Source: Bryum argenteum
Taxonomy: Eukaryota > Streptophyta > Bryopsida > Bryales > Bryaceae
Direction of reading: 5' to 3'
Length of the DNA stretch: 64,000 nt
Assembly (NCBI GenBank): GCA_037043015.1
Contig: CM073323.1
Location: forward strand, 992,001 to 1,056,000
Numbering within the stretch: the stretch's first letter is position 1; every line of letters starts with the position of its first letter. Below are positions 1 to 12,027 of the stretch, piece after piece. The translations under genes and the position numbers were made by a program. The notes below the pieces were generated by a model that saw only the letters and a list, made by a program, of their open reading frames with translations, ran no database searches and was not told the DNA's origin.

Positions 1-787
1 CTCCATGGGAAATTGATACCAAATTCGGGGGTGAAAGAAGCAGAGGAGGAAGGACAATGCGAAATGGGGACAAAGCTAGGCAAGGCGAGTCCCAGCGCGC
101 GGGCGCATGGGAAGCACGCACATGCGAAGGGAGGAAAGAGAGTGCGAGCAAGGTGAAGGGCAGCTGCGTTCCGGGGGGAGAAAGGGATAGGCAAAAGAGC
201 ATCCCAATGGCTGGGGCGGACTCGGTAAACTGCTGCGCCCTCTTCAGCCACGACGGCGACGACAAACGAACGAACGATAAATTAGCCTGCCTGTCGGGGC
301 AACGTGTCTGCGCCCTTGCCTGAGTGAGTTTGTCGCCGTTCGTTGCAGTTCCGTTGGCTCCCGTGGCTCCCCAACGGCGCTGGGAGTCGGTACTGCCGTA
401 TTCGAAATCAGAATTCGCAATATGCCCTACCAGAATGGGTTTGCCCTTTCTCATTGGAGGTTCAACTTGCGTTTTCTGAACCCTTTGAAACGCCCATGGG
501 GTCTGAAACGGGCAGCCCAAAATTGGATCACAGCATGTTTTGGACTTGGGGCACTTTCTGAACTTGGGCACCATGAATGAACCAATCAATGATGAGCTTG
601 CAACCTCCTACAAGGTTACAAGGTCATGTACAACCCCAACCTACGTACCACAATCCTTTCAAAGCACAAAATCACTCATACAAATTGTGATTCGAATTGT
701 AAAATTTTACTTTTTGAATGCATCACAAGAAGGTGACTAGTTTGACATCAAAATGTAAGTGACAAGTTGAGTACAGTAAGAGCTACA
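1..787. other. Intergenic; GC-rich first 400 bp, no supported gene
   Basis: The first 400 bases are clearly more GC-rich than the AT-rich DNA that follows. Short open frames here have no recognisable domain. The segment could be the promoter or 5' leader of a gene lying to the left of the window, but nothing in the sequence proves it. Confidence 0.4.
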
Positions 788-789
788 TA

Positions 790-1086
790 TGGTAGAGGCA
801 CCTATACCCGACCATTTAAGGATTTTAGCAAATGATATTAAGGTATATATTTTTTTTTAAGAATTTTTCATGTGTGCAAACATAAGGTTCTTGTTGAATG
901 CAAAAAAGTTTTGTGGTTTTATTTGCATTATTCAAATGGTTATAATTGTTTAAAGTGAAAAGTTGCTTGGAACCTAAAGTCGATCACATGCTCAAATATA
1001 CAAATGAGGTATATATGTTCTTTCAAAATCTAGGAATTGGGCTTGATCGGGTATTGGTTGCCGGTCGGGTATAGGTGCCTCTACCA
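790..1086. mobile_element. TA-target MITE, mariner-like, copy 1
   Basis: A 297-bp element with terminal inverted repeats of about 25 bp; both ends read inward as TGGTAGAGGCACCTATACCC. A TA dinucleotide lies immediately outside each end (788-789 and 1087-1088), the target duplication expected of Tc1/mariner-type insertion. There is no coding capacity. A diverged relative sits at 31414-31696 and shares internal sequence near its right end (a stretch like TATACAAATGAGGTA), so these are two copies of one family. Confidence 0.85.
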
Positions 1087-1088
1087 TA

Positions 1089-1572
1089 GCTTGGAAAAAA
1101 GCCCCCTGTGGCTTGCTTGGGTGTTTAAGGGTTAAAAGATTACAATTGCATCTTCCTGCAGAAAATCTAGATATAGTAAATTTGGACTAATTGACAAACA
1201 TAAAAATGCAATATCTGCAGTACTATTTCAAAGACATGAGAGTTGACCCAGTCTTAAAGGTGTCAAAATAGGCTCAACACCAAATACTTAATGAATTTAT
1301 TTCAAGTCCTCGGAGGACTACAGTAGCGAGCTTACAATTAGTTTATTACAGAAGTGGTTAACAACGTTCTCTTTTGCTAATTGCTACCAACAACTAACAT
1401 ATCTTATGATACATATAATAGTGTGTTCAATGAGTTGAAGCATATTAGTTTCAAATTCCAATTTTCATATTTGTACGTGATACCGCAACTCTAAGAACTG
1501 ATTAAACTGAAGAAAGCATAGATGACATGAAGGAGGGGTGAGTGTTGCAAAAATGCACTGATAAGTCCTGTA
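1089..1572. other. 3' flank of the exporter gene; nothing else seen
   Basis: AT-rich DNA downstream of the minus-strand exporter stop codon. It probably holds that gene's 3' UTR and polyadenylation signals. No other feature is supported. Confidence 0.4.
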
Positions 1573-3138
1573 TCAAGCATCAGAAACTTTCTTTGAGGTA
1601 AAGAAGCGCAAAATACGCCACATAAACATGGACAAAAGAAAGAGCGCAATACCAACCAAGATGGCTTCCCGAACACCTACACTTACCACCAGATTTACCA
1701 ACACGCCTGCCAATAAAACACCTACAAAATTTGCTGACAAAGATTCCCAGAAGGACATCCCCAGTATCGAAGCTGCAAAAGCACCAGTCCACGCCCCTGT
1801 TCCAGGAAACGGAACTGCAACAAATAACATGAGCCCTATCCATTTGAATTCTTCTATGGGCTCGGCCTTCTTCCTTGTGTTCGTGATGATTTTCTCTACC
1901 AACTTCCGTCCCCACTCACCACTCGATGCCACATAGTTGAAGAATTTCTCCAAGTACAGTGCTATAAACGGCACAGGTAACATATTTCTGCACATTCAAA
2001 AATCAACATTTCACATACTCTTTCGATGTATCGCCATGTGAATCTAAACCACATGATGCAGAATTAGAAATATGCTGTTCATTACTTGACGTCAGAGAGT
2101 TCTGAGAAGGAACTTACCCAATGACAGCCAGCACATAAGTACTTAGAGGGGATAACTTCATCCAGTAACCAACTGGAATTGCTCCACGAAGCTCAAGAGC
2201 TGGAAGGCTAGCGATTGCAACCACGATAGCTTCATCACCTAGACCCGATTGTCGTAAGAATGAAGCCACCTTCAAACCTAGACCTGAAGATGCGATCGAG
2301 TGTTCAGCTGCCGCCGCAGATGCAGTTGCCTTGCCAAACAGCACTCCAAATATGAACAAAACCGCCACCAAGACATCTCGAATCATTCTTGTGTTGAGCA
2401 ATTTCGAAGAATCACCTGCTCAAACAAATCCAAGGAAAGGTCAACAGCGGCATCTGTGACGCAAGGGAAGTCACTGACAAAGAAGCGTCAGAAAACATCG
2501 TTTGCAATATCCACGTAATCAGATTCTATTCAGAACTCTCACCCTTACTGACAACGTCGCTTGCTTCGTTCACGGAGGCTCTCCCAAATCTTAAGTACTG
2601 GGACAACTTCATGGGAACGTGTGCACTCTCCTGTGCCTTTGGCTGAGCCACAAGCCACAACATTCAAGTCACACAAATCAGGTTAATTGGAAATTTTTCT
2701 GGAATACACTGCTGCAAACTAAGAAAAATTCTCCTCACAAAATCATACCTCCACAACTACAAATCTGAATCACTTGGAAGCTACAAACCCTAATTCTGAC
2801 TCGATTAACGTCGTTCATGAGCCATTTGCAATATTGAGAAGAATTCGTAGACGACTATTTTTCCAGGCAGACCGAAACACGAAGAAGAAAAGCATTGGTG
2901 GGAGGAGGCTCACCTCCGCGCTGGCTGTGACCAAGAATGGGATCCCGCGCCCACGCATCGTCCAGTGTGAGGCGCCACTGCGGGTGAGCGGCAGCATGGT
3001 AGTGGCGACGCCATACAAGGAGCGGCACAGAGGCAAGGATTTAGCGAAAGAGGGAGGATTGCCGCGTGCTGTTGCTGCGCCACAACCAACGACGCCCAGC
3101 GGTTGTATGTGCATACGGGAGCTGAGCAAGGTGGCCAT
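1573..3138 (-). CDS. Plastid-targeted putative small multi-drug export protein
   Basis: A four-exon gene: 3138-2914, 2642-2543, 2415-2118, 1987-1573. All introns are GT-AG and the phases agree, giving 345 residues. Exon 1 starts MATLLSSRM and is rich in Ser, Arg and small residues with few acids, like a chloroplast transit peptide. The body has hydrophobic segments (about residues 120-140 and several in the last 140) and the family hallmarks LELRGAIPVGYW, IGNMLPVPF and PFPGTGAWTGAFAAS of the small multidrug exporter family (Pfam Sm_multidrug_ex), known in plants as a putative plastid membrane protein. The ELRGAIP and GNMLPVP motifs are joined across the last intron, which confirms that splice. 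The substrate is unknown. An upstream in-frame ATG at 2663 could give a shorter form without the transit peptide. Confidence 0.85.
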
Positions 3139-5970
3139 GGCAATATATTTATTGCTTACACCAGCAATTGAGACGAGTCGATCAGCAATCCTGGCAATGC
3201 AGATCCGGCACCGACGCCCTCAGCTGAATATCTGCTGCTGCTCAATCCACTTCAGTTACAGGATGTTGAGTTATCATCACCTCGGCGTTGCCCAAGTCAG
3301 AAAAGCGAATCCCTCACTTTCTCATCTGCTCATGCTTACGTGCATCATTCTTATGATAACTCTTTTTTAATGTGGAGAATTTTTCTTCGAATTCCCGACG
3401 GCCAGGAGGAATTTCAACCTTCATTAGATTTGCCTTGCAGTTGGAGTTAGATTATTGCTATATATTCTAACCAATAGATTTTACCCCCACTATGTCTTCA
3501 GACATAACTATAAACATGTTGGCGAACTTTCACAACTGACAAAGTGAGGCAAGATACACGATCCATGTGACCAAATTTTCCATCCGATCTTTTTTTATTT
3601 GAACAAGTAAGCATTCACGAAGGGGCCTTTCCATACAGATCGTGTCATAAACTAATTTCTGCTTTTTCTTACAACTGTTCTAAATCCACCAAGTTGGTAG
3701 AAGTTCACGAATTGGCAAAACTTTTTAGTGATAAGGTCTTTGATAGAAGCATTTTAGAATTGTTCTATAGTAAACAAAAATTTGACTATTTAAGATTTGT
3801 ACACTTAAAATTGGGTTTTAGTGATTCTAGACAACGTACTCAAATCACGAAACTTATATATCTTCTTCAGTTTTTTTATAGTGGGTGGAGAAGGGAGAGA
3901 TAACTCTATGATATTCATTTCATAGCAACATTATCTTTGTGTAAAAGGATATGCAAGATCTCTTTATACCCAAATTATGCACTTTTGACATACTTAAAAG
4001 GCCAAGCACGTGAACTTGAGAGAAAAGCCAATTTTAAGTGTTGCCGCAAAGGGGGCAAAGGGATCAAATAGCACGTGTATGATAGCATGATAATGGCACT
4101 CGCTATAATCTCTTTAGACCAATTGAACATGTTGGCGTGACCCCGCGTTCCCATAGGAATATTCCAATTTTGGTAAATGCCATTTCTTCATCCCTATTTG
4201 GTGCCGAAAGAAGTTCAGTGTTCTCAAGAAATCTATGCAGCCCCGTGTCTGATTTTAAATCGTGCTCCTATGTTCCTATCACATTTCCGTTTCAAACCCT
4301 CTGCTTTCCACTTCATTCTCTTGGCTACTTCATCTGCTCATTATTTAACTCCTAGAGCACTTTGATGGTTTTGGAACTTAATTAGTGATATAGTTATGAA
4401 CATATTCCCAGAAAAAATTCAAAATTCAAATTACTTTTTTGAGCTGCTTCATTTCAGCTTCGAACCCATGGAATGTCCTAGAAATTCTACGATATAATAA
4501 AATTGGAATTCAACTTTGCAAATTTTACCACATATACTTTGGAGTATATAAGGAGCATCCAATAAAAATTGAGCAAAAATATTACTTCTAACCTCTTCAT
4601 CTAAGTTGCTCGAAATTCCCAAAACCCATTTCCGGTCTAAAGGAGCTTCAACAGTTTAGCTTCTTCATTCTTCATTTGCTTTCCAAATCATGCCGTTCAT
4701 GTTTCATCTACTATCTACTTTTCGCTTCATCTGCTTTATAATCTTCTTACTACTTCCCTACTTCAATCACTTCTCGCTTCACATTGCTTCTTACTTTTCC
4801 ATTCACCAACTTCTCGATTCATCTACTTTATCCGCTTCCACTTCATCTACTTTGTCCTCACACACTACATCTACTTCATCCACTTCCTATTTTATTTCCT
4901 TCCTCACCTCCATCCACTTTCCTCTACTCACTTTCTTTCTTTTGTTTATTTTTATGTTTAAAAAGTATATTTATTGTGCCCAAACATATAACTGGTTGAA
5001 TTGATCTTTCCCACATATATCACAAGTTCATTTCAGTATAGTAAGTTGATTTACTTTAGCTAAATTATATAATTTTTAATTTGTTAATTACTTTGTTTTT
5101 CCGTTGGTTGGTCGAATTATTTTGTACATATTTGCTTGTTTGCGTTATTGTGCTTGGCTGGAAGGGTGTTTGTCACTTATTGGCCCTGCTTTCATCATTA
5201 GGTTGATCTTGATATTAGACTTCACATTACTTAATGTTTACATTCAGTATTTGAAGAGCTTTGTTTATTATTTATAAAGTGATCTTGTAAGAGGGAGTGA
5301 TGTAACGTATGAGTTTCCCTACATGGCATGCACAAAAGGTACAGTTTCATTAAGAACCAATTTATAATTGTTTGGTTATGATGAGAAATACACTACGTTG
5401 ATATATTTATAACTTCACTTTTATATATAAATGATTGATTGTACCTTCCATGTAGGTATAACCGTATAAATCCTATAGTTGTCATTGTCTTGTTTAGGAT
5501 TTATATTACAGTTTTCAATATAAGATCAATAATAAGTTCACATCACCTTGCATATCAAGCCCATTAGATTCATATTGTGAATTATTATGATAAAATACAA
5601 TATTTTTTGCTTCCTAAAACTATGGTACTATTGTATATTTGAAACCCTATTCCAATTATATTCTAAGGACTTATGTTAAATTAGATTAGAATGAGAAACA
5701 CTCTATCATCCTTTTTAAGTTGGCATAAATCATATGTGCATAAGACCTATTCTTTATCATATGCTCGCATGATGAAACACCAATACTAATATTTTCTTGA
5801 AGTATAAAACCATAATCTAAAAACTAAAAAGCAAAAACATAAAATCTAATAAAATAGAAAGTTACATATTTATCATCATTTTTAGCTTGAAATTTCCTTC
5901 CTCCTACCAAGGTGGTGTCCTTGCGGACCCCATTGGCTAGTTCAAATGTCAAATACTTAAGATCACATCA
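3139..5970. other. Intergenic; upstream region of the exporter, then AT-rich DNA
   Basis: Positions 3139-3400 are presumably the exporter promoter. The remainder is AT-rich without a supported gene. Positions 4680-4960 form a pyrimidine-rich stretch with repeated CTTCATCTACTT-like words. Positions 4530-4640 weakly resemble 44199-44330, so an old transposon end is likely. Confidence 0.5.
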
Positions 5971-6193
5971 CTACACTAGATTTGATAATTAGTGTTAGAT
6001 ACACTAATTTACATAAACATGTTATAAGTTTTTACTGTTGTTCAATAATTTTACCCACAATATTGGCCAAGATGGGGGTCCTTATATAGTATGAGAATCA
6101 ATGCTCTTGGTAATTTTTTTTAAACAAAAGTAAAAACTTCTAGCATTTTCAAATCTTATAATAATCTAACACTAATTATCAAATTTAGTGTAG
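5971..6193. mobile_element. Foldback MITE, 223 bp
   Basis: Inverted ends of about 30 bp: the left end reads CTACACTAGATTTGATAATT and the right end, reverse-complemented, CTACACTAAATTTGATAATT, both continuing into AGTGTTAGAT. The complementarity continues inward (AAGTTTTTACT opposite AGTAAAAACTT), so much of the element can fold on itself. I could not identify a clear target duplication, so the superfamily is open. Confidence 0.75.
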
Positions 6194-8526
6194 CTGAAAA
6201 GAAGATGAAAATAGAACCTAATATGTGTATGCCACCAGATAGCAAAATATCATAGATCAAAGTCTTTTTCCTTTCTTTATTGGTTCATTTTGTGGGGTTC
6301 AGAGTATAAAAACACCTTTGCTTGGTGTTGGCTTTCAAAGAACAAGTTTTTGTGCGAATAACTTTTTTTTTTTTTTTTACCATTTTGTAACTTTGACTTC
6401 ATATTGTAACTAGCGGAGAATTATGATATTGATGAAGGTAATCAAGAAAGAATTCTTTGCTAATTCTTTTGCAAGATGGTTTTAACAACCAAATCTTTGT
6501 GCTCAAAAAGTATGTTCACATATTTGGGCAATCTTCACTTTGTAATGCCGGCATCGCTGAGTAACACTTATTTTTCTATTCTATATATTATTATCTAGCA
6601 AATGTTTGCAAACCCAAAAACAAAAGTTGCCTTCACTGAAATGCATGGCATTTATTCATATTTTACTGTAAGAGTCTCCAATTTCTACCACACAAACAAA
6701 ACTTGTTATGTGACCCAACGAGAGTGATTTTGTCCAAAGTAGAGTTTGACCAAAGATGTTATGGCTCTTCAAAGTTATGGCCCTTCATCCATAATGTCTA
6801 TTTTTGACACTATAGACGTTTAGGGGTTAAGGTAGCAAATCAACCATGAAGAGGAGGAAGCTAATAGCTTGCAAGCATCTTGATTAGTGACAAGCCAAAA
6901 GTGAATCCAACTACTCATGAATGAGCTTGGTTGTAGAACAATGTAAAGTGCATGTGAATAAGTTTGTAAGTTGGCCATTGAGCAAGACTTCATACACAAA
7001 GAAGAAATTGCGATATAACAAGACAATCAAATCATTTGTATATTGTTTGAGCACTGGTATTGGTTTGATCGTACCCAATCATACAATACATGTGAGAAAA
7101 ATGAGTGGTAAGAAACATTTGTGGATGAAGTACACACCACTCATGTAATTCAAGTTGAAGTCTGCATAGAAGGACAACTGAAAATTGGCAATCTATCCTG
7201 AATGACGGTGTGAAAGGGATTGAGGACGCTGGCAGAGTGACGCTGAGAAAGAACACGTGGGTGACGCCAGCCTTCCAGAATAGGACATGAGGGGTGGAGG
7301 CACGCCCATCTTGGCCAAGATCGCGCCTTGTCCGTGGACTCCTCGGTTGTAGCAAATTAGCAATGTGACCTTCCTTGGTAATATCTCACACTCCGAAGCT
7401 TCGCTGTCCAAGCAAGCGCCTCAATTTCGTCGTCGCACGCAAGCAAGTTAACAAGCAATTCATGTTGCTGCAGCCTCCAGCCCTCCGTCCACCACGTCGG
7501 TCAACTCGTCGACTTGACCTCGCTCTTGTCCTCTTGCATTCCTCAACGCTTCGCTTGCCCTCCCCGCTAATGTACCAGCCCGCCATCACACAAGCTGCCC
7601 CTGCGCCTCCCTCCTCATTCCATTTCGCCCCCTTCTCAGAGTTCGTGCTCTTGCCAAGACGTGAGGGAGCATTTGCGCCTCGCATCGCACTTGGGTATGT
7701 AACTTTCTTTCTCCGAGGACTGTACGTTTGGAGTTGATTATCAGCCATTGCTGCCCCAATTTTCATCAACGGATCTCTTCAATCGATTCCGCATCTTTAC
7801 TTTGTTTTAGAGCCTATTTGTATTTTATACCCGCCTCGACCTGGCGTGGTTCTTGCAAGCAGGAGGAGCGCGTGTTTGTACAATAGTTGCACTGATAGTA
7901 TTGTAAGCAGTAATTGCTCTGCCTATTGTAGTGTACACGCACAAGGGACTGATGTGAATTTTGCACGGAACTTAGTAAATGCTCTGAACGTGTTGTGTGT
8001 ACACGAAAATGGCGGATGAATTATTCACAGGGTTAGTTATTGTATTAAAAGCAGCCCCTGTCAGCTTTATTTCAGTCGATGCAATTTTGTTGAGTAGGTA
8101 CAGAGAAGTGTTCATTCATTTTTTCTCGTCTGACCGCGTCATTTGTGTCTCCAGTTGCTGAGTTGATCCTGACTGTCGAGTGCTTGTGGCTGTCAATCGT
8201 TTGCGAGCTTCATGTCATTACCATTTCTAGTGGACTCGAGTAGTCTGGTTTCATGTGCGTCCCACATTCGTTGCCCTGTAAGTGCGTCTTAGGACATAAC
8301 CTCAGCTATACCTATCGCGAGCATTGTAACTTGGTGCAGCCCAAGTGCGCTTTCCTAAAAGCCTAACCATCTTTGCGGGCGTAGTGGTGCAGTTTCTGCG
8401 ATGTGAATTTGTTTTTCTACACTTTGGCTTATGTTTGATCATACTCTAAATGCAGAACTTGCGGTAATAGCATACTGGGTCTCGATCGCGCGACTGACTA
8501 TCTCCGTCAACGTCACCATTCACACG
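6194..8526. other. Intergenic, then probable 5' leader of the FSH gene
   Basis: Positions 6194-7190 are AT-rich and include an 18-20-base T run near 6361 and a lone TTAGGGGTTAA motif at 6820-6830. Positions 7375-7740 are GC-rich. A GTATGTAA donor at about 7693 and an AAATGCAG acceptor ending at about 8453 could bound an intron in the 5' UTR of the downstream hydrolase. That is inference; neither strand holds a convincing protein here. Confidence 0.45.
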
Positions 8527-10473
8527 ATGGGCCTTGAGATGGCTTTTGAGCAGGGACGACCACAGAGGAAGCTGAAACTCTTGGGCCTACATGGCTTTCG
8601 AACTAGTGGAGACATCCTTCGGCGTCAACTCTCCAAGTGGGGCCCTTCGTTGCACGAGCTCTTTGATGTGGTGTGTACACTGATGCTGTAGACTCTGGTT
8701 TCTCAAGGAACTTCTATTGTACGAGGATTTCACGCAAGTGCTTATGCTCGCTCGGTGTTAACGTTCGCAACCTTTTGGCAATTGAGAGTTATTATGGGAT
8801 CTTGTGAGTGAGTGGGGGATTCTTTCGTGCTGCTGCCATCTTGAGGTAGGTCTCACGGTGCAAGGGCTAATTCTGTTGCATGTTATGCCGCAGGATTGCA
8901 TCGATGCCCCCCTTCCTTGCGTTGGACCATCGGACGTAGAGGGTATCTTTGATGGTCCATATTATGAGTGGTTCAGATTCAACAAGGTGCAGGTTCTCTT
9001 CTTTTTCTTCCCCTTTATAGATGTGAAGATGCTCTGCTCCGCTAGGCAACTGTTTTCAGAAAAGAGTAAGTTAAGAATGAATGAAGTTTCAAATTTCTGC
9101 TTTAAAACGCGTATTAGTAATCCGAATATCGTAAGACTTCACATGTATATCACTGCACCACTGAATGTGACAACGACTGAGCCTTTGAATCCAGACTCCT
9201 GCCATGATGTCGTAAAGCCAAAGGTCCATCTTATGATTAAGCTTTGGAAAATATTGGTTTAGACCTTACCGTTGTATCGTGGCTGCTTGATTCAGGAGTA
9301 CACAGAATTTTATTACGTGGATGAGATGATTTCCTACGTTTCTGATTACATGAAGTTGCATGGACCCTATGATGGTTTTATTGGATTCTCTCAGGTATGG
9401 AACGCTGTAATTTTCTTTTCTACTTCCGACCGTGTATGCATTTTGCACAGCTTGACTTATTTACGTGGTACCTCTTATTTGCACTTGCTTACTTGACGAT
9501 CTCGCTTTTTGAGCAGGGGGCAGTCATATCTGGATGTCTTGCTGGACTTCAAGAGAAGGTAATAAATCATGTCACGTCCGTGGCGCACGCACTTACATGT
9601 CGAGAGTCTTAAGCCTCATTGGGAATTGCGCATGTTCCTCACATCTTGTGAACGATTCCATGCTTGATGGTTTGAAATTTTGCCATGTTAAGCGTGTTAC
9701 TCAATGTGTTATGTCTTGCGCAGGGACTGGCACTGCAAGATCTACCACCCATACGATTAGTGGTCCTCGTATCTCCTGCCCCGCTCCGAGCGCCCCATTT
9801 GAAGCAAGTCTATGAAGGAGACACCATTAAGTGTCCTACTTTGGCATTTTTGGGTAAATATACAGACTGCTTATTTTCTTAAGGATGCTGCTGGAGATCT
9901 CATTCTGTTGTGTACCTGCAATATTGCTTTATATTTCTTGAGAGTATCAGAACACTCTAGCTTAGGTGTAGCTATTTGGTGTGATTGGATTTTACAATGA
10001 GGAATTTATCAGGTCAACTCATAGACATGCACTTCTGCGACTGTGATTTCAGGAGGCAAAGATTGGCTGCGACCCGCAGGCACCGACTTGCTCAAGTCTT
10101 TCGAGAATAAAGTGATCATAAACCATCGCTTTGGACATACTGTTCCCAGATTAGGTGTGCTTTCTCCCTGCAATTTTTTGCCCCTCTTCAGTCTGCTGTT
10201 TTGATACTAAATATCTAATACTGTTTTGATTTTCTACACAATGACCAGTCATGAACCATTGAATCGTTTGGAAGCTCATCGTGTTATGTTTTCCTAGCAG
10301 ATGACGCACAGACCGCAGTCGCAGCTGACTTTTTTACTTTACAATTAGCTGGTGTTGATGCCAAGGATGCGGCCCCCAAGGATGAGGCTTTTGGTGCCAA
10401 AGACAATATTGACGATGTGAGCACCTACATCGTTACCAACTCACAGTCTGAAGATATATATGTTACAGCCTAG
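8527..10473 (+). CDS. FSH-type serine hydrolase (alpha/beta fold)
   Basis: A seven-exon gene: 8527-8670, 8894-8986, 9296-9394, 9517-9558, 9724-9853, 10053-10154, 10301-10473. Every intron is GT-AG and in phase; the product has 260 residues. It shows the FSH1/DUF341 serine hydrolase pattern: LGLHGFRTSG (about 19-28) with the oxyanion-region HG, GPYYEWFRFNK, the nucleophile Ser111 in GFSQGA (split by an intron right after GFSQ), Asp173 in GGKDWLRP and His198 in GHTVPRL. The triad is therefore complete. Yeast FSH proteins and plant relatives are cytosolic esterase-like enzymes of mostly unknown substrate. The C-terminus after the His is a short, unconserved, acid-rich tail. An upstream in-frame ATG at 8431 exists, but homologues begin close to the HGFR motif, so 8527 is preferred. 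It is convergent with POT1. Confidence 0.9.
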
Positions 10474-12027
10474 TGATAATTATGCGATAACGATCGTGGA
10501 TATTATACTTGCATCCCCTACAGTTTCTATCTAACCAGCCTCAAAATACAGTTTCTTGTTGCCCTGCCCTCGTGGTGCAAGTATGCAGCAAATTAGGTTG
10601 GATAAGCAGGTTTAGAAGCAAGTTTAGAAGCAGATGTCGACTGTTAGCTTCATGCTAGCAGAGATGATGATGAAACTCCTCTCAATTCGACAAGCACCAC
10701 ATGGGCGGGTGACTTGTGGCATTCTTTGTACAAAATGAAAATTAGTCAATTTTAAAAGCAAAGCCCTACGAAAGCATCTTCACTTTGAAACTGGGAACTG
10801 ATTTCTTACGACTGGTGCGATAATTGATGTAACAACCAGAAACATGCAGACCATTTTTTGCCCATTTTTCGCTTGCACCTTCTTCATAGTAGAGCTACAT
10901 GGATAAAATGTAAGGACAAACGATTCGATAGTGGAAGCATGATATTACACATCGTCTTCCTAATCACGAGCGTTAAGAAGGGTTCAAACTTACGAACAGT
11001 TTAGCTCACAGTCCACCTACGCCCTGATTTACCGATGAGGGCTTGTTGGTCACTTTTCTTCATTTGCGTTAATATTAAATAAACCTTACCAACAAATTCC
11101 AATATTTTTTGGCTGGAGATATGTAGTGACTTGTATGAAGGGAACCGACGTAGCGTAATCGAACAGATTCTGATAGAGAATGATCTGAATGTTCAATTCT
11201 GGAAGAGAATGTTGTTTAATGTGCATAACTTAATATGACATCACTGTTCTTATTGTTCTGATAGTCGAGTGCCTAACTATTCCTCCCCTGAGCTCATGTC
11301 AAATGGTAAAAGTTGCTATTTGCAATATCGTAGGTGGTGTGGAGGCAACCACAATTTCAACCACGAAGTCAGAAGAAGAGAAGGCACACTTGAAGTAGTT
11401 CGGATTTCCAGATCTCAATATGGACTCTATTCCAGTAGAAATAGTGCCCATAACTGAAGATCCGAGAAGGGAGGACCCTCAATATTCCAGCCGACCCCCA
11501 TAAAGACCTGAAGTGAGTAATCGATGGCGGTTGAATTCTATCAAAGCCTCGAAAGATGACCCGAAGGCACTGCTGGGACCATACTAGCATTCTGGGCGTG
11601 ATTGACAGGAGAAGGTGATCCCAGAATGCCGATGCAGAAATCTGCTTGTGTTCTAACTACAATCTGCTAAAGACAATCTGCTGTATATCTAACAACCCGT
11701 CCAGACATAGACAAACATGACTCAAAGCGTGACCCGTGCACAAGCTCATCTGAGATGCCTTACAAGGTGACTTTAAGAATATATACAAACAGTAGCGTTA
11801 CCTTACCGCCTCATAAAGCATGCTGAGCTTGAAAGAAAGACTAGCAGTATGTGCATGTCCTGCCTTGGTGAGTGAACTCTAGGCCTCGTCTACCTCAAGT
11901 ACTTTGGAAGCTCAATCAAACTATGTACACTTGCCACCAAGTATATACAACCAACCGTGGACATTAGACTAACATCCTACCAAAAAAGCCTGGAATGAAG
12001 CAAGGTGGCCTTCTATTCCTGGTGGGT
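10474..12027. other. Convergent 3' region between FSH gene and POT1
   Basis: The two genes end tail to tail, so this stretch holds their 3' UTRs and spacer. An AATAAA-like stretch occurs near 11077. No third gene is supported. Confidence 0.5.

Noticed and set aside
2774..3370. A 198-codon plus-strand frame
   Set aside because: It is antisense to exon 1 of the exporter, which splices in phase to conserved exons.
6820..6830. Isolated TTAGGGGTTAA motif (also at 60302-60312)
   Set aside because: Looks like a piggyBac-type right end, but no matching left end was found, so no element is called.
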